Shown: positions 55,915-64,000 of the stretch, piece by piece | Layout: every line of letters begins with the position of its first letter | Numbering within the stretch: position 1 is the stretch's first letter | Origin: Rhizobium sp. EC-SD404 | GTDB taxonomy: Bacteria > Pseudomonadota > Alphaproteobacteria > Rhizobiales > Rhizobiaceae | Length of the DNA stretch: 64,000 nucleotides | NCBI RefSeq assembly: GCF_902498825.1 | Contig: NZ_LR701459.1 | Span: 3,292,564 to 3,356,563 of the forward strand | Reading direction: 5' to 3' | The notes under the pieces: model-generated | What the model was told of the DNA's origin: nothing | Databases searched by the model: none | Seen by the model: the letters and a program-made list of their open reading frames with translations, nothing else | Translations under genes and position numbers: made by a program

Positions 55915-56526
55915 TCAGCGCTTCAGCAACTGGAAGGAAGGGGGGACATCGACGAGATCGGCGCGCGGGATACGCGCCTCGAAGCGGACCGAGCCACCGG
56001 CGGCCAGCCGTTCCGTGCCGGCAATCAGATCGGCAAGCGCGAAGGTGTCGCCGACATTCACGTGGACCTGCGGCAGGCTGATGGCGCGGTCCCCGCCGTT
56101 TTCGACGCGGCCGGTGATGAAGAGGACATCGCCGAGCCGCGTGGCCACGATATGGGAATTGACGTCGGTCACCTGGATCTGCGGGCCGTAGCCGGTGAGC
56201 TTCGCCAGCGCATGGCCGCCAGATATCCAGAAGGTTGCAGCAGACAGCAGAACCAGCGCGGTCCAAAAGGCGGCATCGCCGCGTCCGCGGCGCCTCGGGG
56301 CAGCCGACAGTTCGATCTCCGGAGACATGGCGGCAGCGCGGGCAACTTCCCGGAAGCGCACACCCGTCTCGGCGACCGAATCAATGTCGATGAATTCCGC
56401 GTCGACCACGCGCGGATCGCCGATCAGGGCACCGCGAGGCGCCTGCCGGGTAAAATTCTGAGGCGGAATCACATCGATCGACATCGAAGATGTTGCCTTG
56501 CTCTTAGCCGTTTGCCGTCCAAACAT
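55915..56526 (-). CDS. single-pass membrane protein with DUF3426-like C-terminus
   Basis: 203 residues. The N-terminal cytoplasmic region (1-95) is polar with a basic run (PRRRGRG). One helix (about 99-119) is followed by a beta-rich domain containing GDVLFITGRVENGGDRAISLPQVHV, resembling DUF3426. Many rhizobia carry a DUF3426 protein with an MJ0042 zinc ribbon next to ftsE; here no such Cys-rich N-terminus exists. It is divergent from ftsE across about 226 bases and sits 145 bases before hpt. Function unknown. Confidence 0.65.
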   Translation of the reverse strand: MFGRQTAKSKATSSMSIDVIPPQNFTRQAPRGALIGDPRVVDAEFIDIDSVAETGVRFREVARAAAMSPEIELSAAPRRRGRGDAAFWTALVLLSAATFWISGGHALAKLTGYGPQIQVTDVNSHIVATRLGDVLFITGRVENGGDRAISLPQVHVNVGDTFALADLIAGTERLAAGGSVRFEARIPRADLVDVPPSFQLLKR

Positions 56527-56752
56527 CGGACACTCCCTAAGGACCGGACATGGTCGCCCTGCCGCGATGTCCGGGCATCAGTGCCCAGGGCGCGGCTATC
56601 GGGGAAAACAGTTGGCAAATCGTGAAGCAGACTGGTTAACTTTTGCCTAACATCCGTGCCGACGTCATGCGAATTGCAGCGAAGCGCATATCGCGATAAC
56701 CCTCCGCACACGCAATCATCACCTGAACCGGCGTGATTGAGGATAGCAGGCA

Positions 56753-57412
56753 TTGATTCGCTTTGAAAATGTCGGACTACGCTACGGCATGGGTCCGGAA
56801 ATCCTGCGCGACCTTACCTTCGATATTCCGAAGCGGTCGTTCCAGTTCCTGACGGGGCCTTCGGGCGCCGGCAAGACGACGTTGCTGCGCCTGTTGTTCA
56901 TGTCGCTGCAGCCCACGCGCGGGCTGATCAATGTCTTCAATCGGGACATCGCAACCATTCCCCGGGACGAGTTGCCCCTCTTGCGTCGGCGAATCGGGAT
57001 CGTCTTCCAGGACTTCCGCCTGCTCGATCATTTGACGACGTTCGAGAACGTTGCCCTGCCGCTCAGGGTGCGCGGCAAGGAGGAATCGAGCTACCGGCGC
57101 GATGTGTTGGAGCTTTTGAACTGGGTCGGGCTCGGCGACCGAATCAATGTCCTGCCGTCCGTTCTGTCGGGCGGCGAGAAGCAGCGCGTCGCCATCGCGC
57201 GCGCGATCATCGACCAGCCGCAGCTTCTGCTGGCCGACGAGCCGACCGGCAACGTCGACCCGCCGATGGCCCTGCGGCTTCTGCGCCTCTTCATGGAACT
57301 GAACCGGCTCGGTACGGCCGTCGTCATCGCAACCCACGACCTTTCGCTGATGGAGCAGGTCGACGCGCGTCGCATGATTCTGTCGGAAGGGCGGCTCGAC
57401 ATCTATGACTGA
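56753..57412 (+). CDS. ftsE: cell-division ABC transporter ATP-binding protein FtsE
   Basis: ATPase of the FtsEX complex, which in many bacteria activates septal peptidoglycan hydrolases. Walker A GPSGAGKTT begins at 35, the signature is LSGGEKQRVAIARA and Walker B is LLLADEPTGNVD. The start is a TTG at 56753 with GAGGATAG upstream, giving the family N-terminus MIRFENVGLRYG. It overlaps ftsX by 8 bases. 219 residues is normal. Confidence 0.96.
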   Translation: MIRFENVGLRYGMGPEILRDLTFDIPKRSFQFLTGPSGAGKTTLLRLLFMSLQPTRGLINVFNRDIATIPRDELPLLRRRIGIVFQDFRLLDHLTTFENVALPLRVRGKEESSYRRDVLELLNWVGLGDRINVLPSVLSGGEKQRVAIARAIIDQPQLLLADEPTGNVDPPMALRLLRLFMELNRLGTAVVIATHDLSLMEQVDARRMILSEGRLDIYD

Positions 57413-58424
57413 GCGCACGCGCAAACCAGCGCCGGCTCGGCTATCCAAGCCGGACACGGAGCAGGAAAAGCAGCAGCCGAAGCCGCAGCTTCAGGTGCGC
57501 CCGATGGCGCCCATCGTGCCGCCGGCCAATGTTTCCGCCAGTGCCCTCTCCGTCGTGATCGCGATCATGGCGTTCCTCGCATGCCTGACGCTCGGAGCCG
57601 TTTCCATGGTCTCCGATACCGCTTCGAGCTGGCAAAGCCAGATTTCGCGTGAGATCACCATCCAGATCAAGCCGGAAGACGGCCTCGACATGCAGACGGC
57701 GCTCGAACGCGCGCGCGATACGGCGCTATCGATCGCGGGCGCGAGCACAGCGTCGATCGTCGGCGACACGGAAACGGCTCGTCTGCTGGAGCCTTGGCTT
57801 GGCGAAAATGCGGATCTCGACGAGTTGCCGGTGCCGCGCCTCGTGATCGTGACCATCGACGAAAACAATCCGCCCGATTTCGCAGCCATGCGCGCGCGCC
57901 TTGCCGAAACGGTGCCGGAAGCCTTCCTCGACGATCACCGCACCTGGGTCGACCGGCTCGTTGCCATGGCACGGACGACCGTCATCATCGGCCTCTTCGT
58001 GCTGAGTCTCGTCTTCACCGCAACCGTACTGACCGTGATCTTCGCCACGCGCGGCGCGCTCACGGGAAACAGGCATATCGTCGAAGTGCTGCATTTCGTC
58101 GGAGCGGAAGCGCCTTTTGTCGCCCGACAATTCCAGAATCATTTCCTCCTTATCGGCATCAAGGGGGCCGTGGCCGGCGGTATCGCAGCAGCGCTGACCT
58201 TTGCAGCGGCCAATATCTGGACCGGCTTCGCCGCCGCCACGCCGGAGAGCGATCAGGCCACGGCGCTGTTCGGGGCTTTCCGAATCGGATTTCGCGGCTA
58301 TTTCGGCATTCTGGCCATCATTGCGGTTATTGGGCTTCTGACAGCGCTCACGACGCGCCTGACGGTCATCCGAACGATCCGTGAAATCGATGTGGTGCGC
58401 TCCGATCCATCGCGCATGGAATAG
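57405..58424 (+). CDS. ftsX: cell-division permease-like protein FtsX
   Basis: Membrane partner of FtsE. A polar, Pro/Lys/Gln-rich N-terminal cytoplasmic stretch (1-40) precedes TM1 (about 45-68), an extracytoplasmic domain (about 70-190) and three more helices, with VRSDPSRME at the C-terminus. Its periplasmic loop is expected to activate a murein hydrolase or its partner; the M23 gene near the left end is a possible, unproven client. The start overlaps ftsE by 8 bases (translational coupling). 339 residues is normal. Confidence 0.94.
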   Translation: MTERTRKPAPARLSKPDTEQEKQQPKPQLQVRPMAPIVPPANVSASALSVVIAIMAFLACLTLGAVSMVSDTASSWQSQISREITIQIKPEDGLDMQTALERARDTALSIAGASTASIVGDTETARLLEPWLGENADLDELPVPRLVIVTIDENNPPDFAAMRARLAETVPEAFLDDHRTWVDRLVAMARTTVIIGLFVLSLVFTATVLTVIFATRGALTGNRHIVEVLHFVGAEAPFVARQFQNHFLLIGIKGAVAGGIAAALTFAAANIWTGFAAATPESDQATALFGAFRIGFRGYFGILAIIAVIGLLTALTTRLTVIRTIREIDVVRSDPSRME

Positions 58425-58510
58425 AAGCATGCGCGCTTTCCGGCACGATCGGAGTCAAACTTCGCTTTCGCGTCTAGCCCTCGCCCCAATCTGCGGATAA
58501 TTCTGTAATC

Positions 58511-59296
58511 ATGGTGGAAGTGTCGACGAATGGGACGACGCCTCCCGCACACGATACGGCGCCACCAAGGGACCACCCTCAGGAGACACCGGTTCGCGCA
58601 AGGGGCAGGGCGGACAAATGGGCACGGCGATTCGTATCGCTGATCCTGTTCGTGTTTGCGGCCGTTTCCGTGCTGTCGATCGGCGGTTTCCTGCAATTTG
58701 CCGACCAGGTCGCGGCGCTCCAACCTCCCGAGCAGATCGAAACAACCGACGCGATCGTGGTGCTGACGGGTGGCTCCCAGCGAATCGATCATGGTGTCTC
58801 GCTCTTCAATGAAGGCGTCGGCAAACGCATGCTGATCTCGGGCGTCAATCCCCGCACCAGCGGCGCGACGCTGAAGAGCATGACGGCAGGATCCGACGAG
58901 CTTTTCGATTGCTGCGTCGATATCGGCTACGACGCCATCGACACGATAGGCAACGCCAACGAAACCGCTCGCTGGATTGCCGCCCACGGCTTTTCGCGCG
59001 TGCTCATCGTCACCAGCAACTACCATGTGCCTCGCAGCCTTCTCGAACTGCGCCGCGCCGACCCCGTGACCGCATTCGACGTCTATCCAGTGACCCTGGC
59101 CGATCTGCGCGGCGAAGACTGGCTCCTCAAGCCCGAAGTGATGCGCGTGATGATCGGCGAGTACGCCAAATACGCGTGGGCCTGGGTACGCGCAACGGCC
59201 GGCACCAAGACCGCTACCGGCCTGCGCACCGACCAAGCCGGCGCCGACCTGTCGGAGGAAGACGGCATCGTCAGCGCCGGAGCGGCCGCTCACTGA
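58511..59296 (+). CDS. YdcF/ElyC family (DUF218) protein
   Basis: One N-terminal helix (about 40-62) is followed by a DUF218 domain: TTDAIVVLTGGSQRIDHG, then GNANETARWIAAHGFSRVLIVTSNYHVPRSLLELR. The relatives ElyC (envelope polysaccharide/peptidoglycan-linked) and SanA suggest an envelope role, but no reaction is established. The polar first 38 residues look disordered. It lies between ftsX and plsC on the same strand, a common rhizobial order. Confidence 0.92.
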   Translation: MVEVSTNGTTPPAHDTAPPRDHPQETPVRARGRADKWARRFVSLILFVFAAVSVLSIGGFLQFADQVAALQPPEQIETTDAIVVLTGGSQRIDHGVSLFNEGVGKRMLISGVNPRTSGATLKSMTAGSDELFDCCVDIGYDAIDTIGNANETARWIAAHGFSRVLIVTSNYHVPRSLLELRRADPVTAFDVYPVTLADLRGEDWLLKPEVMRVMIGEYAKYAWAWVRATAGTKTATGLRTDQAGADLSEEDGIVSAGAAAH

Positions 59297-59388
59297 TATC
59301 GCGCATCTTTTGTAGGCGCAGGCGACCTCATGGTGTAGATGGCCATGAACCTCGTCGCCTGTCCTCGTGAGAAAGACCCTCGCCCGGC

Positions 59389-60222
59389 ATGATTGTCCTG
59401 CGCTCCGTTCTCTTCAACACCGCTTTCTATCTGAATCTCATCCTGCGCATGATCGTGCTGTCGCCCTACTACTTTCTGGCGTCACACGAGAACGCCTGGT
59501 CGGTGCCGAAGAATTGGGTGAGGGCCAACCACTGGCTCCTGGAGAAGATCGTCGGCACACGCTTTACGATCGAGGGTCTCGAAAACATTCCCGACGGCGG
59601 CTACATCTTGGCGCCGAAGCACCAATCGTTCTGGGACGCCTATGCGTTGCTGCCATGGGTGCGCGACGCCGTCTACATTCTGAAGCGCGAGCTGATGTGG
59701 ATCCCGCTGTTCGGCTGGTATGTCGGCAAGATGCGGATGATCCCCGTCAATCGTGGCGCACGCGGCAAGGTCATGGCCGCAGTGCTTGATCGCACTCGCG
59801 AGGAAATGGCCAAGGGCCGCCAACTCATTATCTACCCGGAAGGCACGCGCCGGCCGCCTGGTGCCGAGCCGGATTACAAATACGGGATCGCCCGCCTTTA
59901 TGGCAGCATCAACGTACCTGTCGTTCCCGTCGTCATGCATCCAGGGCTCTTCTGGCCGCGCCGCAAGTTCCTGCGCTTTCCCGGCCATTTCAAGGTGCGC
60001 ATCCTGCCACCGATCCCGCCGGGGCTCGATCCGGACGTGTTCCTGCAAAAGCTGATCGACGTGATGGAAACGGAAAGCGACCGGCTGCTCGTCGAAACGA
60101 TCGAGGCAAATCCGCATCTGCCGCTGCCGCCTACCGCGGCCAAGCGCTATCTCGAGCTGACGTCCGGAGCGCGTGCGCCGTCGTCGCTGCCACCCGTGCC
60201 ACCGTCCGGGCCGGCGACCTGA
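59389..60222 (+). CDS. plsC: 1-acyl-sn-glycerol-3-phosphate acyltransferase
   Basis: Adds the second fatty acid in phosphatidic-acid synthesis. Motif I HQSFWD is at 78-83 and motif III EGTR at 151-154 (IIYPEGTRRPPG). A hydrophobic N-terminus (1-30) probably associates with the membrane. The Ala/Pro/Ser-rich C-terminal tail (about 255-277) lies in DNA shared with chaC on the other strand. 277 residues is normal. Confidence 0.94.
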   Translation: MIVLRSVLFNTAFYLNLILRMIVLSPYYFLASHENAWSVPKNWVRANHWLLEKIVGTRFTIEGLENIPDGGYILAPKHQSFWDAYALLPWVRDAVYILKRELMWIPLFGWYVGKMRMIPVNRGARGKVMAAVLDRTREEMAKGRQLIIYPEGTRRPPGAEPDYKYGIARLYGSINVPVVPVVMHPGLFWPRRKFLRFPGHFKVRILPPIPPGLDPDVFLQKLIDVMETESDRLLVETIEANPHLPLPPTAAKRYLELTSGARAPSSLPPVPPSGPAT

Positions 60223-60725
60223 CGGGCAACCTGCTCAAGCCAGTGATCGGAAATCTGCATCTGCCGCAGGTGGTTCACGGTGTTGATCACGTAATCCTCG
60301 TTCGGCCCCGACTGGCCGACGGCGCCCCGGACGATCGACGCCGCCTCGCCGGACGAGAGATCGCCCGCATACTGAACATGTGCACGGTCGACGACATAGG
60401 CGACCGCATGGACGCGCCGGCCGGAGCGCAGCGCGATCGGCACGCGACGCTCCTTGTAGACATGGGTCACGAGTTCGCGCGAGCGCAGATAGTCGAGCAC
60501 CTGATCGGCCTTCTCGCCGGCCACGGAAAAGGCGATCCCGCGGCAGGATCCGCCGCGATCGAGACCGAGGACGAGCCCCGGCCGCTCGGGCGTTCCACGA
60601 TGCACGTGGGATTTCACGCAGAGTGCGCGGTGATAGCCGAAGAGACGCGCATGGCTTGCGTCGATAAAGTCGAAGCCCGGTCGCCACATCAGCGAGCCGT
60701 AGCCAAACACCCAAAATTCGTCCAT
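60147..60725 (-). CDS. gamma-glutamylcyclotransferase, ChaC-like
   Basis: ChaC-family enzyme that degrades glutathione to 5-oxoproline and Cys-Gly. The substrate-binding motif FGYGSLMWRPGF is at 7-18, and LDRGGSCRGIAFSV and NEDYVINTVNHLRQM follow. 192 residues fits the family. The last 25 codons overlap the 3' end of plsC on the opposite strand by 76 bases. The overlapping ends of both proteins are low-complexity (Gly/Asp/Ser and Pro/Ser). Confidence 0.93.
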   Translation of the reverse strand: MDEFWVFGYGSLMWRPGFDFIDASHARLFGYHRALCVKSHVHRGTPERPGLVLGLDRGGSCRGIAFSVAGEKADQVLDYLRSRELVTHVYKERRVPIALRSGRRVHAVAYVVDRAHVQYAGDLSSGEAASIVRGAVGQSGPNEDYVINTVNHLRQMQISDHWLEQVARQVAGPDGGTGGSDDGARAPDVSSR

Positions 60726-60775
60726 ATCGCCGCCGAAGGCTTCCTTTTGAAATCACGCGAGAATTGGAGATAGGT

Positions 60776-61780
60776 GTGGAGAGGTCAAGCGCCAAGCGCG
60801 GGATGCGTCCATCCACGAAGATCGTTCTGCTCGCGGTTTTCGCAGTCGTCGGAATGGGCGTCTATTCGGCCGGCTGGTACTATCTCGCGGGCCAGCTTGC
60901 CGGGCGCGTTGAAGGCTTGATCGCAAGCCTCTCGGAGGACGGCGTCTCGCTCAGCTGCGACAATCTCGACGTGCGCGGCTACCCGTTCCGTCTCGGCGTC
61001 TTCTGCGATGGCATCACCGCTTCGGATACGACCAGCGGCGATATGAACGTCACGACGGCCGCATTCCGCTCCGCCGCCCAGATCTACCGGCCGAATCACG
61101 TGGTGTCGGAACTCGAAGCGCCGGTGCGCGCCGTTCTCGCCAATGGGGAAAGCCTCGCGCTCGACTGGCAGGCGCTGCAATCGAGCACCGTTTTCGGCAC
61201 GTCTGGCCTGTCGCGCGCATCGCTGCAGGGAAACGCCCTCGTGGCGCAGGTCGAGGGTGGCGCGATCGATGCCACCGCCGACACGCTGCAGCTTCACACG
61301 CGGCGTAACGGTGAGGATCTCGAACTCGCATTCATGCTGGAAGGCGCGCGTCTCGGCGGGCTTGTCGCGCCCACAAACTTGCCGTCCTTCGATTTCGTGG
61401 CCGAGGCGATCTTCAGCGATGGTGCGGGATTCCTGGCCGGCCGGCGTCTGGCCGCGGAAGAATTGCGTGGCACGTCCGGTGTTCTCAGCAACGCGACGGC
61501 AGCCATCGACGGTGGCGGGCGCGCGGTGCTCAACGGCCCCTTCGAGATCGCCGAGGACGGCCTGATCAGCGGTGCGTTCGATCTCAGGATTGAGCGGCTG
61601 TCGGATTGGCAGGCGCTGATCGCCGCGCAGATGCCGGGTGCCGAAGGCACGATCGAAACAGCAACCGGCTTTTTGCGTGCCTTCGGAGGCGGCGGCGACA
61701 CGGTCAGCGTGACGCTTCAGGTGAGCGACGGGCGGGTGGCCCTCGGCATCATTCCGATCGGCCGCATCCCGCCCATCTGA
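60776..61780 (+). CDS. DUF2125 family protein
   Basis: Alphaproteobacterial protein of unknown function. One N-terminal helix (about 16-38) follows a basic start (ERSSAKRGMRPSTK). The conserved SLSCDNLDVRGYPFRLGVFCDG includes two Cys residues. The rest is beta-rich with no catalytic motif. A GTG at 60776 with GGAGATAG 8 bases upstream is the most likely start; a TTG at 60764 and an ATG at 60803 are alternatives. 334 residues. It is divergent from chaC. Confidence 0.88.
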   Translation: MERSSAKRGMRPSTKIVLLAVFAVVGMGVYSAGWYYLAGQLAGRVEGLIASLSEDGVSLSCDNLDVRGYPFRLGVFCDGITASDTTSGDMNVTTAAFRSAAQIYRPNHVVSELEAPVRAVLANGESLALDWQALQSSTVFGTSGLSRASLQGNALVAQVEGGAIDATADTLQLHTRRNGEDLELAFMLEGARLGGLVAPTNLPSFDFVAEAIFSDGAGFLAGRRLAAEELRGTSGVLSNATAAIDGGGRAVLNGPFEIAEDGLISGAFDLRIERLSDWQALIAAQMPGAEGTIETATGFLRAFGGGGDTVSVTLQVSDGRVALGIIPIGRIPPI

Positions 61781-61811
61781 CCCTTTCGAAATTCCGCTGT
61801 TTTTGGAAACG

Positions 61812-62756
61812 CTATTCGCCCGGCAGACGCGTCGCCTGGCGGCCGAAATCCACGGCATCCACGTCCTGGCCCGCCTCAACGATCGATCGGCGCACGGCAC
61901 GCGTGCGGCTGAAGAGATCGAACAGCTTGTCGCCATCGCCCCACCGGATCGCCCGCTGCAGTGACGCGAGATCTTCCGAAAAGCGCGACAGCATTTCCAG
62001 GATCGCATCGCGATTGTGCAGGCAGACATCGCGCCACATGGTCGGGTCGGATGCGGCAAGACGCGTGAAATCGCGGAAACCGGACGCCGAGTATTTGATG
62101 ACTTCCGACTTCGTCACGGCTTCCAGATCATCGGCCGTGCCGACGATGTTGTAGGCGATGATGTGCGGCAGGTGCGACACGATGGCGAGCACCATGTCGT
62201 GATGGGCCGGGTCCATGGCTTCGACGGTCGACCCGCAGGCCTGCCAGAAACGCGTCAGTCGCGCCAGCGCGTCCCCATCGGTGTCTTCGAGCGGCGTCAG
62301 GATACACCAGCGGCCTTCGAACAGCTCCGGAAAGCCGGCCGAAGGACCGGAACGCTCGGTGCCTGCAATCGGGTGGCCGGGGATGAAGTGGACGCCGGCT
62401 GGCATATGCGGACGCATCTGCTCGATGACCGATGCCTTGGTCGAGCCGACATCCGTGACGATTGCGCCGGGCTTCAGGTGGGCGGCAATGTCTTGAGCCA
62501 CCGCGGCGGACGAACCGACCGGAACCGAAACGATCACGAGATCGGCGTCGGCGACCGCTTCGGCATTCGATGTCGTGTAGCTGTCGCCGAGACCGAGGTC
62601 TCGTGCTTCCTGCAGGGTCTCCGGCGAGCGCGTCGCAACCACGATGTGGCCGGCGAGGCCGTTGCGGCGGATGATGCGTGCCAGCGATGAGCCGATCAGG
62701 CCGATGCCGATCAGCGCGATTTTTTCGAACTTTGTCTCTTCCATTGTCTCATTCAA
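61812..62756 (-). CDS. tyrC: prephenate/arogenate dehydrogenase
   Basis: Makes the tyrosine precursor in the TyrA/TyrC family. The NAD-binding motif is LIGIGLIGSSLARII near the N-terminus. The conserved VGSTKASVIEQM and PGHPIAGTERSG follow. No chorismate-mutase or ACT domain is attached (314 residues), the cyclohexadienyl-dehydrogenase form of rhizobia. A close second ATG is at 62744. It lies 45 bases downstream of hisC on the same strand. Confidence 0.94.
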   Translation of the reverse strand: MNETMEETKFEKIALIGIGLIGSSLARIIRRNGLAGHIVVATRSPETLQEARDLGLGDSYTTSNAEAVADADLVIVSVPVGSSAAVAQDIAAHLKPGAIVTDVGSTKASVIEQMRPHMPAGVHFIPGHPIAGTERSGPSAGFPELFEGRWCILTPLEDTDGDALARLTRFWQACGSTVEAMDPAHHDMVLAIVSHLPHIIAYNIVGTADDLEAVTKSEVIKYSASGFRDFTRLAASDPTMWRDVCLHNRDAILEMLSRFSEDLASLQRAIRWGDGDKLFDLFSRTRAVRRSIVEAGQDVDAVDFGRQATRLPGE

Positions 62757-62801
62757 TTCCGCGTCGTCGCGGCGTGACGCTTGCGCGCGCCGGGCGAGAC
62801 G

Positions 62802-63908
62802 CTATCTCAGAAATTCTTTCAGGGCGTTGAGCACGCCTTCGTTGGCTTCGGCGCTTCCGATGGTCATACGCAGCGCATCTGGGAGGCCGTAGCCCGCGAC
62901 GCGCCTGAGAATATAACCACGCGCCGTCAGATAGGCGTCTGCCGCTTCCGCCGTGTGCGCGCCGTCCTTCGGGAAATGGATGAGCACGAAATTGCCGACC
63001 GAAGGCGTGACCTCGAGGCCGAGTTCGGTCAGCGCATCGCTCACGCGACGCAGCCACTCGTCATTGTGGGCGATGGCCCGATCGACCAAGGCGCGGTCGC
63101 GGATCGCCGCCGCACCGGCGGCGATCGCCGCGGCATTGACGTTGAACGGGCCACGCACGCGGTTGACCGCGTCGACGATGGGGGCCGGCGCATACATCCA
63201 GCCGATGCGGAGCGCGGCCAGACCATAAATTTTCGAGAAGGTGCGCGTCATCACGACATTGCGGTTCGCCGAAACGAGCTCGATGCCGGACTCGTAGTCG
63301 TTGCGGCGCACATATTCCGCGTAGGCGGCGTCCAGAACCAGAACGACGTGCGGTGGCAGCCCGGCATGCAGGCGGCGCACCTCGTCGGCCGGCATGTATG
63401 TGCCGGTCGGATTGTTGGGGTTGGCCAGGAACACGATCTTGGTGCGTTCGGTCACGCGTTCGAGGATCGCATCGACATCGGCCTTGAGGCCCGTTTCCGG
63501 TGCGATCACGGGCGTCGCGCCCGCCGCCATGATCTGGATCTTGTAGACCAGGAAGCCGTGCTCGGTGAAAATGCCTTCGTCGCCGGCACCGAGATAGGTT
63601 TGGCAGAGAAGGCAGAGCAGTTCGTCCGAGCCGTTGCTGCAGAGGATGTTGGCCGAGTTCAGGCCGTGAACTTCTGCAATGGCATCGCGCAGCTTCGTCG
63701 CCGAGCCGTCCGGATAGATTTCCAAATGCTGCAGCACGTTTTCCAACGCCTCGCGCACCTTCGGGCTCGGTCCGAGCGGCGTCTCGTTGGACGACAGCTT
63801 GTAGACCTTCGCCACGCCCGGCGCGCTCTCCTTGCCCGGCACATAGGCAGCGATGTCCATCACACCGGGATTCGGGTTCGGGGCATCCTTGGCAAATTGC
63901 ATGGTCAT
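62802..63908 (-). CDS. hisC: histidinol-phosphate / aromatic aminotransferase
   Basis: PLP-dependent class I/II aminotransferase. The PLP-lysine region is [15 protein letters not shown], and the cofactor Asp-Tyr pair is in LDAAYAEY. It may serve both histidine synthesis and, next to tyrC, aromatic amino-acid transamination; this is inference from the pairing. The start is placed at MTMQFAKDA (63908); the frame remains open to 63968. 368 residues is normal. Confidence 0.95.
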   Translation of the reverse strand: MTMQFAKDAPNPNPGVMDIAAYVPGKESAPGVAKVYKLSSNETPLGPSPKVREALENVLQHLEIYPDGSATKLRDAIAEVHGLNSANILCSNGSDELLCLLCQTYLGAGDEGIFTEHGFLVYKIQIMAAGATPVIAPETGLKADVDAILERVTERTKIVFLANPNNPTGTYMPADEVRRLHAGLPPHVVLVLDAAYAEYVRRNDYESGIELVSANRNVVMTRTFSKIYGLAALRIGWMYAPAPIVDAVNRVRGPFNVNAAAIAAGAAAIRDRALVDRAIAHNDEWLRRVSDALTELGLEVTPSVGNFVLIHFPKDGAHTAEAADAYLTARGYILRRVAGYGLPDALRMTIGSAEANEGVLNALKEFLR

Positions 63909-64000
63909 GGGTCTGGCGCTCAGGTCTTCGAGGGCGATGGAAACCCGGCTGCCATAGCTTCCCGCCACGCAAAAGTCGAGAGCGCCAAGAGCCGCGGGGA
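63909..64000. other. upstream of hisC, right edge of window
   Basis: Contains an in-frame extension of hisC that looks non-conserved. No separate gene or regulatory site can be called before the window ends. Confidence 0.4.

Overview
The window is a gene-dense (about 62% G+C by eye), largely syntenic core-chromosome segment of an alphaproteobacterium of the order Hyphomicrobiales (Rhizobiales). Pointers are the prmC-prfA-ptsP-lysC block, the DUF4167, DUF1178, DUF2125 and TIGR02302-type proteins, the argH-lptM-lysA and ftsE-ftsX-ydcF-plsC orders, a CpdR-like regulator, and palindromic intergenic repeats resembling rhizobial intergenic mosaic elements. Genus and family cannot be fixed from the sequence alone. 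I see no phage, insertion sequence, CRISPR array, secretion island or plasmid backbone.

Layout. Bases 1-182 look like the promoter and leader (with a boxA) of an rRNA operon reading leftwards out of the window. Bases 720-8260 carry an M23 peptidase, an L,D-transpeptidase, ClpB and DUF4167. Bases 8563-14180 hold prmC, prfA, ptsP and lysC on the minus strand. Then come ubiG, DUF1178, a Nit-type amidohydrolase, a glutaredoxin, ComF and a methyltransferase; an orphan Flp pilin and a small membrane protein; and mutT, a GNAT protein and argJ, followed by a terminator and a PpiC-type foldase divergent from secA. A flippase/GNAT pair (26136-28840) lies between secA and an acyl-CoA synthetase.

Bases 30615-42588 contain a CHASE-PAS-GGDEF-EAL protein, tRNA-Leu(CAA), a DsbB-like protein, a DEDDh-exonuclease/CBS/nucleotidyltransferase fusion, an HNH nuclease, an AlkA-type glycosylase, GluQ, several membrane proteins, an SDR, a cobalamin adenosyltransferase and a rhomboid protease. 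Bases 42759-45500 carry etfB, etfA and a 3-hydroxybutyryl-CoA dehydrogenase, with a candidate LiuR-type operator upstream. The right end has tlpA, divergent argH-lptM-lysA-TIGR02302, cpdR with a hybrid histidine kinase, hpt, ftsE-ftsX, ydcF, plsC overlapping chaC, DUF2125, tyrC and hisC.

Functional themes are cell-envelope synthesis and remodelling (M23, L,D-transpeptidase, FtsEX, YdcF, PlsC, LptM, flippase), translation and its quality control (PrfA, PrmC, GluQ, tRNA-Leu, ClpB), amino-acid biosynthesis (lysC, lysA, argJ, argH, tyrC, hisC) and signalling (ptsP, cyclic-di-GMP, CpdR). I found no clearly new multi-gene system. The items most worth a second look are the exonuclease-CBS-nucleotidyltransferase fusion, the repeat family with compensatory stem changes that abuts stop codons, the flippase/GNAT pair, a perfect hairpin over the start of the hybrid kinase, and the convergent coding overlap of plsC and chaC.
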